NCBI GenBank assembly: GCA_903885085.1
Contig: CAISHH010000076.1
Coordinates: 1 to 49,096, forward strand
Source of the DNA: an uncultured Campylobacterales bacterium
GTDB lineage: Bacteria > Campylobacterota > Campylobacteria > Campylobacterales > Sulfurimonadaceae
Direction of reading: 5' to 3'
Length of the DNA stretch: 49,096 nucleotides
Position numbers and translations under genes: made by a program. Shown here piece after piece: positions 28,258-35,525 of the stretch; the first letter of the stretch is position 1, and every line of letters begins with the position of its first letter. The notes under the pieces are model-generated. The model was given only the letters and a program-made list of their open reading frames with translations. It was not told where the DNA came from and made no database searches.

Positions 28258-29757
28258 ATGGAAAATCGTCCATTAGAGTATGACTATACAGTTGCTAAGA
28301 TGTTCATGCTTACAACAGTTCTTTTAGGAGCTGTAGGTATGCTTATCGGTGTAATTTTGGCTTCGGAAATGGCTTTTCCTGGTGTTAATACAATGCTTGG
28401 AAGCTTAGGTCTGAACGAATTTACAAACTTTAGTCGTTTGCGTCCGTTACATACGGATAGTGTTATTTTTGGTTTTACGTTAAGTGGTATTTTTGCTACT
28501 TGGTATTACGTTGGTCAACGTGTATTGAAAGTTTCTATGGCAGAGTCTAAATTGCTTATGTTTCTTGGAAAAATGCACTTTTTCTTATACGTACTCGTTG
28601 TTGCTGCAGCAGTAGTATCTTTATTTATGGGTATTACAAGCTCAAAAGAGTATGCAGAATTTGAATGGCCGATAGATATCGCCGTTGTTGTTGTATGGGT
28701 AACATGGGGTCTTGGTATTTTTGGTCTTATCGGTATTCGTCGTGAAAGATCTTTGTACATCTCAATTTGGTACTATATTGCTACTTTCTTAGGTATAGCT
28801 ATGCTTTACTTATTTAACAATATGGAAATTCCTACAATACTTGCGACATCACCAGCTGGTGAAACAGGTATAGGTGCATGGTATCATTCAGTTTCTATGT
28901 ATTCAGGTACAAATGATGCGCTAGTTCAATGGTGGTATGGTCACAATGCAGTTGCATTTGGATTTACGGTGCCTATCGTTGCAATGATTTACTACTTCTT
29001 ACCAAAAGAGTCTGGTCAAGCAGTTTATTCATATAAACTTTCTTTACTCTCTTTTTGGGGATTGATGTTTGTTTATTTATGGGCAGGTGGACACCACCTT
29101 CTTTTCTCTACTGTTCCAGACTGGATGCAAACTATGGGATCTGTTTTCTCTGTAGTTCTTATTTTGCCTTCATGGGGTTCTGCGATCAACATGCTTCTAA
29201 CAATGAAGGGTGAGTGGCAACAAGTTGCAACATCTCCATTGATTAAATTCATGGTTTTAGCTTCTACTTTCTATATGTTTTCAACACTAGAAGGACCAAT
29301 TCAAGCTATCAAATCTGTAAATGCAATTGCACACTTTACTGACTGGATCGTTGGTCACGTACATGATGGTACACTTGGATGGGTTGGATTTATGATTATG
29401 GCAGCATTATTTCATATGGCACCACGTGTATTTAAACGTGAACTATATTCTAAATCATTGATGGGAACACAGTTCTGGATTCAAACTTTAGGTGTTGTTT
29501 TATACTTCACTTCAATGTGGATCGCTGGTATAACACAAGGTATGATGTGGCGTGCTCACGATGAATACGGTAACTTAGCTTACTCTTTTATCGATACAGT
29601 AACAGCTCTTCACCCTTACTATACAATCCGTGCTGTCGGTGGTCTTTTATATCTAATAGGTTTCTTTATGTTTGCATATAACATTTATAAAACTATGACA
29701 TCAGGTCGTCGTGTTGAAGAGAGCGAGCTACAAAGCGCTTCTCCTATGGCAGCATAG
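28258..29757 (+). CDS. ccoN: cbb3-type cytochrome c oxidase subunit I
   Basis: Catalytic heme-copper subunit that reduces oxygen to water and pumps protons at low oxygen. The 499-aa protein has about 12 hydrophobic segments with heme and copper ligands in RLRPLHTDSVIFGF, WYGHNAVAFGFTVP (CuB His), WAGGHHLLFS and WIVGHVHDGTLGWVGF. The start is ATG 28258, with AAGGAGG directly upstream; an upstream TTG is rejected. First gene of the ccoNOQP operon, which also carries several small and accessory genes downstream. Confidence 0.97.
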   Translation: MENRPLEYDYTVAKMFMLTTVLLGAVGMLIGVILASEMAFPGVNTMLGSLGLNEFTNFSRLRPLHTDSVIFGFTLSGIFATWYYVGQRVLKVSMAESKLLMFLGKMHFFLYVLVVAAAVVSLFMGITSSKEYAEFEWPIDIAVVVVWVTWGLGIFGLIGIRRERSLYISIWYYIATFLGIAMLYLFNNMEIPTILATSPAGETGIGAWYHSVSMYSGTNDALVQWWYGHNAVAFGFTVPIVAMIYYFLPKESGQAVYSYKLSLLSFWGLMFVYLWAGGHHLLFSTVPDWMQTMGSVFSVVLILPSWGSAINMLLTMKGEWQQVATSPLIKFMVLASTFYMFSTLEGPIQAIKSVNAIAHFTDWIVGHVHDGTLGWVGFMIMAALFHMAPRVFKRELYSKSLMGTQFWIQTLGVVLYFTSMWIAGITQGMMWRAHDEYGNLAYSFIDTVTALHPYYTIRAVGGLLYLIGFFMFAYNIYKTMTSGRRVEESELQSASPMAA

Positions 29758-29775
29758 AAAGAGGGGGAAAATAAT

Positions 29776-30468
29776 ATGTTTCATTGGTTAGAAAAACATC
29801 CGTTCTTTTTCGCGGTAGGTGTATTTTTAGTAATTGCGTTTGCAGGTTTAGTTGAAATACTTCCAAACTTTGCACAAGCTTCTCAACCAGTTGTTGGTAC
29901 AAAACCATATACTTTGTTAGAGATGGCTGGACGCGAAGTTTATATCAAAAATAGTTGTAATGCTTGTCACTCACAACTTATTCGTCCGTTTAAAGCTGAA
30001 ACTGACCGTTATGGTCATTATTCTCTAAGTGGAGAGTATGCTTATGATCGTCCATTCCTTTGGGGTTCAAAACGTATCGGTCCAGATCTTCACCGTGTTG
30101 GTGATTATCGTACGACTGACTGGCATGAAAACCATATGAAAGATCCTGCAGGAGTTGTTCCTGGTTCTATTATGCCAGCTTATGCGTGGATGTTTACAAA
30201 CTTAGCTGATATCAATACTGCATATGCAGATCAGTTAACAAATGCAGAGTTTTTCAATGTGCCATACAATAAACCGGTACCTATGAAAGATGGGACAACT
30301 TTAACTGTGCCTATGGCAAAATCAGTAGCAGAAGCAAATGCAATGGCATTAGAAGAAGCAAAAGCGATTACTGCTGATATGAAAGATAAAGATGTTCAAG
30401 ATATGGTTGCAGCAGGTAAAATTCCTGAAATCGTAGCTTTAATTGCATACTTAAACAGTTTAAAATAG
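29776..30468 (+). CDS. ccoO: cbb3-type cytochrome c oxidase subunit II (mono-heme)
   Basis: A membrane-anchored cytochrome c delivering electrons to CcoN. The 230-aa protein has one N-terminal membrane segment (10-30), the heme motif CNACH at 61-65, RPFKAETDRYGHYSLSGEYAYDRPFLWGSKRIGPDL and the methionine region PGSIMPAYAW. A Lys-Ala-rich insertion near 165-205 (EANAMALEEAKAITADMKDKD) precedes the C-terminus. An AGGGGGAAAA site precedes the ATG. Confidence 0.96.
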   Translation: MFHWLEKHPFFFAVGVFLVIAFAGLVEILPNFAQASQPVVGTKPYTLLEMAGREVYIKNSCNACHSQLIRPFKAETDRYGHYSLSGEYAYDRPFLWGSKRIGPDLHRVGDYRTTDWHENHMKDPAGVVPGSIMPAYAWMFTNLADINTAYADQLTNAEFFNVPYNKPVPMKDGTTLTVPMAKSVAEANAMALEEAKAITADMKDKDVQDMVAAGKIPEIVALIAYLNSLK

Positions 30469-30477
30469 GGGTGTAAG

Positions 30478-30678
30478 GTGGATATTTTTCAACTTCAAGG
30501 GTACGCTTATTTTGGACTTGTTACATTGATGGTGGTTGTACTTTATAGTTATATCTATCATCTTTACAGTAGTGAAAAAAAAGGGACTAAAGATTTCGAG
30601 AAGTATGGAAATATGGCCTTAAATGATGAGATTGATGATACTCCGGTTGAAAAAATCTCTAAAGATGAAAAAAAATAA
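30478..30678 (+). CDS. ccoQ: cbb3-type oxidase subunit CcoQ (FixQ)
   Basis: A 66-aa single-span membrane protein with a hydrophobic segment about 8-28 (YFGLVTLMVVVLYSYIYHLY) and a charged C-terminal tail. GTG start at 30478. Its size, topology and place between ccoO and ccoP identify it; sequence alone would be weak. Confidence 0.85.
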   Translation: MDIFQLQGYAYFGLVTLMVVVLYSYIYHLYSSEKKGTKDFEKYGNMALNDEIDDTPVEKISKDEKK

Positions 30679-30691
30679 GTAGGAGGCATAT

Positions 30692-31642
30692 ATGAATAAG
30701 CTTTATTTAGCGGGTGTGGCTATTGTTGCTGCGATGCTAGGTTTTACATATGTTGCGATGGATATCAAGGGTGGTCTTAATGGTGACATAGTCAACATGT
30801 TGGCTATCGCTGGTGCTGTCGTACTTGTAATCGCAACAGTTTTTGTTGTTACAAAATATGTTCGTCAAATGCAATCTGACACTGCAACTGGTGATCTTGC
30901 AGAAGAAAATTGGGATAGTATTGGTGAGTATAAAAATCCACTTCCAATGGGATGGGCCATTATATTCTTAGGGTTAATTGTTTGGGCAGCTTGGTATTTC
31001 TTAGCTGGTTATCCAGTAAATGCTTACTCTCAAATTGGTGAGTATAATGAAGACTCTGCAAAAGTAAATGCAAAGTTTGAAGAAAAATATAAAAACTTAT
31101 CAACAGAAGAACTACATAGTATGGGTGAATCTGTTTTCTTGGTAAACTGTGCACCATGTCACGGCCTTGCAGCTGATGGTATGGATGGAAAAGCGGCTAA
31201 TCTTACAAAACGTTTAGAAGCTAAAAGTGTTGTGTACGTTATCAATCACGGTTCTATGAACAATATCGCAGTTCACACTGATGATAATGGAAGTAAAACT
31301 ACAAGTGCTATGCCTGATCGTAACGGATTGTTCAACTCAGCTACAAATGCATTGATTACAGATGCAGAGATAGAAAAAGTTGCTACGTATGTTGCAAATG
31401 GGATGAAAGGTGATGGTGCTGATGTTTTCGCTAGTACTTGTTCATCATGTCATGGGGCTGATGGTAAAGGTATGGATATGGTTGCGCCAAACATAGCTGA
31501 TTTCACACCTGCTTTTGTTTCAGATATTTTATCACATGGTAAAAAAGGCGCTATCGGTACAATGCCAGCGTTTACAAACCTAAATGCTACTCAAGTAAAA
31601 GCTGTTTCGACTTACATCACTGATATAAGTAAAGGAGAATAG
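30692..31642 (+). CDS. ccoP: cbb3-type oxidase di-heme subunit III
   Basis: A 316-aa protein with two membrane segments (about 5-25 and 35-58), another hydrophobic stretch at 90-108, and two class I cytochrome c domains with heme motifs CAPCH (153-157) and CSSCH (250-254), each followed by the usual Met region (SAMPDRNGLF, IGTMPAF). Receives electrons from soluble cytochromes for CcoO/CcoN. An AGGAGG site lies before the ATG. Confidence 0.97.
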   Translation: MNKLYLAGVAIVAAMLGFTYVAMDIKGGLNGDIVNMLAIAGAVVLVIATVFVVTKYVRQMQSDTATGDLAEENWDSIGEYKNPLPMGWAIIFLGLIVWAAWYFLAGYPVNAYSQIGEYNEDSAKVNAKFEEKYKNLSTEELHSMGESVFLVNCAPCHGLAADGMDGKAANLTKRLEAKSVVYVINHGSMNNIAVHTDDNGSKTTSAMPDRNGLFNSATNALITDAEIEKVATYVANGMKGDGADVFASTCSSCHGADGKGMDMVAPNIADFTPAFVSDILSHGKKGAIGTMPAFTNLNATQVKAVSTYITDISKGE

Positions 31643-31644
31643 TA

Positions 31645-31863
31645 ATGGTAGATAATAATTTCAAAGGTTCTGGTGTATTTTCACTTGATGGAATTACAGG
31701 CATGTTAATAGCTACTGTATTGTTACTATCTATTTTAGCCGGTTTAACTATATGGGGCTTGGGTGTTCAACAAGCGAATCAACAAAAGTTTTATAAAATT
31801 GTTGATGAAAAGTCTATTAAAATGATTGATCCTACAAACGGTACACACCGTGTATTAAACTAA
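31645..31863 (+). CDS. DUF4006 small membrane protein
   Basis: A 72-aa protein two bases after ccoP, with one membrane segment (about 18-40, GMLIATVLLLSILAGLTIWGLG) and a short polar tail ending HRVLN. It fits the DUF4006 family that, in Campylobacterota, follows ccoP. The role is unknown but the position implies cbb3 assembly or stability. Confidence 0.8.
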   Translation: MVDNNFKGSGVFSLDGITGMLIATVLLLSILAGLTIWGLGVQQANQQKFYKIVDEKSIKMIDPTNGTHRVLN

Positions 31864-31873
31864 GGAGTTGGTT

Positions 31874-31963
31874 ATGGAAAAAATATTATCAATTGGTTTA
31901 GTTATATTGGCTGCAATTACATTGTGGTCAGTATTCACTCCAAATCACCTTTATTTAGGTTAA
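31874..31963 (+). CDS. 29-aa single-span membrane micro-protein in the cbb3 operon
   Basis: A 29-codon ORF, too short for standard gene calling. An AAGGAG (31862-31867) precedes the ATG by 6 bases. The peptide begins MEKILSIGLVILAAITLWSV, a hydrophobic helix of about 18 residues, and ends with a short polar PNHLYLG tail. It fits exactly between DUF4006 and the TPM-like gene, whose TTG start directly abuts its TAA. Its size and topology resemble CcoM, a small cbb3 subunit described in Pseudomonas stutzeri, though homology is not shown. The intact ribosome site and exact packing make it probably real. Confidence 0.7.
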   Translation: MEKILSIGLVILAAITLWSVFTPNHLYLG

Positions 31964-32677
31964 TTGAACTTGAATAAGTTTAATCGAGGGCTTTGTGCCC
32001 TCATCCTTCTGTTTTCTACGTTTTCTTCACTTTCTGCAGAGTATTTATATAAAGATGAAGTTTTATTTAACCCTAAATTGACAGAAGATGTCGAAAAGAT
32101 GGGCAAAGAACTCCATGATAAGACTGGAATCGCTTTACGCTTGGTTGTCATAAAAGAGTTTGATCAAAATCAAACAATAGTTGAATATGAAAAAAATCTT
32201 ATAAAGAATTTTAATGAGCCAACTATATTATTAACGTTTTCTGAGTTAAACCAAAAAGTTGATATACTTTGTCGTCCAGAATCTTTATATAAATACTTTG
32301 ATAAAAAGCAGATTTTGTCTCCGACTGCTACGGGTGTACAGGCATTTTTTATGGCTGTTTTCTTTAGCTCAAGTTTTGATGATTTTAAGAATAATTTAAC
32401 TGACTACGGCGGATCAATTATCCCTTTGCTTGCTGAAAAATCAAAAGGCAATGAAACGATTAATAAGTATAGCGCTTCACTTTTTAACGGATATGCAGAT
32501 ATTGCAGAGCAGGTTGCAGAATCAAAAAATGTGAAATTGGATACTGCTGTTGGAAATACAAACCGCAATGCCATTGAGATAGTTAAAATTGTATTTTATC
32601 TAGGTGTCTTGTCTGGACTTTATTTATATATAAAAAGAAAAATCTATATGAAAAAGAGTGCCAATGAAAAAAAGTAG
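31964..32677 (+). CDS. Exported TPM-like membrane protein of the cbb3 cluster
   Basis: A 237-aa protein. TTG 31964 immediately follows the previous stop; another TTG lies two codons on. A signal peptide (about 7-25) ends with SLSA. The periplasmic part (about 30-190) includes LTEDVEKMGKELHDKTGIALRLVVIKEF and ILLTFSELNQKVDI, reminiscent of the TPM/YgcG domain. A C-terminal membrane segment (about 208-226) is followed by a basic tail. Location before the CcoH-like gene suggests a role in oxidase biogenesis; the family call is tentative. Confidence 0.55.
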   Translation: MNLNKFNRGLCALILLFSTFSSLSAEYLYKDEVLFNPKLTEDVEKMGKELHDKTGIALRLVVIKEFDQNQTIVEYEKNLIKNFNEPTILLTFSELNQKVDILCRPESLYKYFDKKQILSPTATGVQAFFMAVFFSSSFDDFKNNLTDYGGSIIPLLAEKSKGNETINKYSASLFNGYADIAEQVAESKNVKLDTAVGNTNRNAIEIVKIVFYLGVLSGLYLYIKRKIYMKKSANEKK

Positions 32678-33170
32678 AGGTCTTCAATGGCCTATCGGTA
32701 TAGCAGTAGCTCTTGTATTAGTTATAGGAATGGGTGCATGGACAATTGTTGAAACGTCAAAAGAGGGTGTTCAGGAGAGTGACATCTATATGACGAATTA
32801 TCAGGATGCTGATACAGACGCGAACAAGCTTATTAATGCGAAAATCGCCTTTAATAATCAGTATAAAATCGAGTATATAAGTAAACAACTGAATGCAGAT
32901 GATGCGAAAATAGAATATAAAATCACGTCAAAAGATGGAAAGCCGGTTAATGATGCGAAACTAAAAGTTATCGTGACAAGACCTCAAGTTCATGACGAAG
33001 ATATTACGCTAGAAAATCCAAAAGTAAATGATGGTGTGTATAGTTTTGATACAAAACTTCCAGGTATTGGAAGATGGGATATTATGGCTTTTGTAGAAGT
33101 AGGGTCTTTAAAACGTTACTACAACTTAAAAGTTGATACAAGATTTGATCTTAAACCAGTAGTTTATTAG
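32664..33170 (+). CDS. FixH/CcoH-type cbb3 assembly protein
   Basis: A 168-aa bitopic protein with a membrane segment near residues 9-29 (WPIGIAVALVLVIGMGAWTIV), then a periplasmic beta-rich domain with the FixH pattern YMTNYQDADTDANKLI and VSVTR-like IVTRPQVHDED, DGVYSFDTKLPGIGRWDIMAFVEVG. CcoH/FixH proteins stabilise assembly intermediates of cbb3 oxidase. ATG 32664 is preferred to the GTG two codons upstream. It overlaps the preceding gene by 14 bases and ends 6 bases before addB. Confidence 0.75.
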   Translation: MKKSRGLQWPIGIAVALVLVIGMGAWTIVETSKEGVQESDIYMTNYQDADTDANKLINAKIAFNNQYKIEYISKQLNADDAKIEYKITSKDGKPVNDAKLKVIVTRPQVHDEDITLENPKVNDGVYSFDTKLPGIGRWDIMAFVEVGSLKRYYNLKVDTRFDLKPVVY

Positions 33171-33176
33171 TAGGTT

Positions 33177-35525
33177 ATGCAAACGCAGACCATTATTTTT
33201 CCAACCTCTCGTGCCATTCGGCACGAGCTTCTCTCCCTTGAAAAATCAACTCTCTTTTTACCAAACTATATCACTATGTCAGAATTTATCGAACGTGTCT
33301 GCCTTGTTGATGGATTTAAAAAAATAGATAACGATACAAGAATTTTACTTCTTTTAGAAGCTTCTGATTTTAAAGAGTTTGACGCCCTGCAAATAGAGAG
33401 AAATTTCTTCACTTTTACACAAAACAGCACTTATGTATTTACACTTTTTACAGAACTCAGCGGAGAAAAAGTTGAGCTTGAAGATTTGGAATTGGTAGAT
33501 ACGTATGGAGATTACGAAGAGCATATTTCCATCCTAATAGCTTTACACGGTAGGTATGAAAAACTCTGTATTGAACGAAAAATCTTTGATCCGATATTTT
33601 TGGAAAAATGGTACACGTTCAACAGTGAATATGTGCAATCTCTTGGAAAGATAAAGCTTATTGTTGAAGGCTATCTTACAGCTTTTGAAATAGAAATATT
33701 ACAAAAGTGTGCTCAAGTCACAAATGTAAAAATAGAACTCACAACTACAAATTTCAATAAAAAAGTAAGAGAGAGATTTGACTCATTAGGATTTAACCTT
33801 GAGAGTGGACAAACATATCTTTTAGATCTCAATTCTTCAAAGATTCTTAAACAAGAGGATGTAGAAGAAAACAAAAATATCGAGTGCACTAGTTTTAGCG
33901 AACAGATTTTACAAGTCGCTTTTATAAAGCAAAAAGTGTATGAATATCTACAAAGCGGACTCAAATGCGAAGAGATAGTAGTGATTTTGCCAAATGAATC
34001 TTTTGCCCCACTTTTAAAGCTTTATGATAAAGAGGGAAATTTTAACTTTGCGATGGGGCAAAAATTTTCTCAGACACAAGGTTATATGCACTTAAATGCA
34101 GTGTGTGAATATATAGAAAATCCCACCGTACAAAATGCTGCGAGACTCAAAAGATATAAATCAGCATTTTATGAAGTGTTGTATCCTTTATATTATAAGA
34201 GTATGAAAGAGATTGATTTTTCTGAGTTGATTCAAATGTATGTAAAAGAGCTACATGTAAAGGTTCAAAAGAAAATAATAGAAGAAGAACTCTACAGTTT
34301 TGTAAAACTTAAAAATATCTATAGTGATCTTAACCTCAAATCAACTCTACATCTGTTTTTGCAAAGAGTTTCACAAAGTGCGCTTGATGATGTGCGCGGC
34401 GGAAAGATAACTGTTATGGGAGTTTTGGAAAGTCGCCATGTCGATTATAAGGGTGTAATCATTGTCGATTTTAATGATTCAAATGTTCCAAAAAGAAGTG
34501 AAAAAGATCTCTTTTTGAACTCGGATATTCGAGCTCTGGCGAATCTTCCAACTCAAAATGATAGAGAAAATCTTCAAAAACATTATTATGCACTACTTAT
34601 GAATAGAGCCAACCATGTAAGCATCTCTTATACTAAATCCAGTGCCACAAACCCATCAAGATTTTTAACCGAACTTGGCATCAAAGCAAAAGCGGCTGAA
34701 AATGAACTCGCATATACGGCCATACTTCATAAGGCATTTAAACAAGAGAATGGTGAAAAAGAAGAAACGATAATCTTAGACTATGATTTTAGTCGTGTAC
34801 GCCTCTCTGCGACCTCTTTGAAAACGTTTTTGGATTGTAAAAGAAAATATTATTACAGATATATAATGCATATAAAGCAACATGAAATGCCTCAGGACTT
34901 TCCAACGGAATATCAGATAGGTTTAGATCTTCACGAAGCACTTAAAAATGTGTATCTAAAAAAATCTGCTTTTAGTGGCGCTAAAGAGCTTCATAGTGAA
35001 ATCTATGATGAGCTTGAACGCATCTCAGGAGCGAGCTCTTTAGAGGCATATCAACTCAAACTTTGGAACAAAAAACTCAGCTCTTTTGTGGCAAATGAGA
35101 TAGAAAGATTTGCCGAGGGAGTGAAAGTATTAGAGTGTGAAAAAAGGCTTACATGCAAGTTCTGTGGCATGGAGCTCACAGGTCAGATAGACAGAATAGA
35201 TACCCAAGAAAATGGACTCTATGTGCTTGATTATAAAAGTGGAAAATATCCTTCGTTCACTGCAAAAACATTAGAAAAAGCCACAGATTTTCAGCTAGAG
35301 TTTTACTATTTGTTAGCTTCAGAACTTGGCAAAGTGGCGGGATGTGGATATTATGATCTTTCATCTGGGCAGATTGTTGATGAGACCTTTTTACATGAAA
35401 AGCTTGAACTTTTGCAAATTCACATCCAAGAACTTCAAGAGCAAAAAAGTTTTGATTTTTGTAAGACTGAAGATGAAAGCAAATGCAAATACTGTGAATT
35501 TTCAACTCTTTGTGGACGTGATTGA
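33177..35525 (+). CDS. addB: AddB-type helicase-nuclease subunit (PD-(D/E)XK nuclease)
   Basis: Partner of AddA in the RecBCD-like enzyme that processes double-strand breaks for RecA. The 782-aa protein has a degenerate helicase-like N-terminal region without a usable Walker A, then a RecB-family nuclease at the C-terminus: CKRKYYYRYI, LHEALKNVYL, VLDYKSGKY (catalytic D and K). The C-terminal CKTEDESKCKYCEFSTLC, with the Cys in FLDCKRKYY, matches the iron-sulphur staple of AddB. It contains LTCK from the 11/12 palindrome copy at 35148-35159. It overlaps addA by one base. Confidence 0.88.
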   Translation: MQTQTIIFPTSRAIRHELLSLEKSTLFLPNYITMSEFIERVCLVDGFKKIDNDTRILLLLEASDFKEFDALQIERNFFTFTQNSTYVFTLFTELSGEKVELEDLELVDTYGDYEEHISILIALHGRYEKLCIERKIFDPIFLEKWYTFNSEYVQSLGKIKLIVEGYLTAFEIEILQKCAQVTNVKIELTTTNFNKKVRERFDSLGFNLESGQTYLLDLNSSKILKQEDVEENKNIECTSFSEQILQVAFIKQKVYEYLQSGLKCEEIVVILPNESFAPLLKLYDKEGNFNFAMGQKFSQTQGYMHLNAVCEYIENPTVQNAARLKRYKSAFYEVLYPLYYKSMKEIDFSELIQMYVKELHVKVQKKIIEEELYSFVKLKNIYSDLNLKSTLHLFLQRVSQSALDDVRGGKITVMGVLESRHVDYKGVIIVDFNDSNVPKRSEKDLFLNSDIRALANLPTQNDRENLQKHYYALLMNRANHVSISYTKSSATNPSRFLTELGIKAKAAENELAYTAILHKAFKQENGEKEETIILDYDFSRVRLSATSLKTFLDCKRKYYYRYIMHIKQHEMPQDFPTEYQIGLDLHEALKNVYLKKSAFSGAKELHSEIYDELERISGASSLEAYQLKLWNKKLSSFVANEIERFAEGVKVLECEKRLTCKFCGMELTGQIDRIDTQENGLYVLDYKSGKYPSFTAKTLEKATDFQLEFYYLLASELGKVAGCGYYDLSSGQIVDETFLHEKLELLQIHIQELQEQKSFDFCKTEDESKCKYCEFSTLCGRD

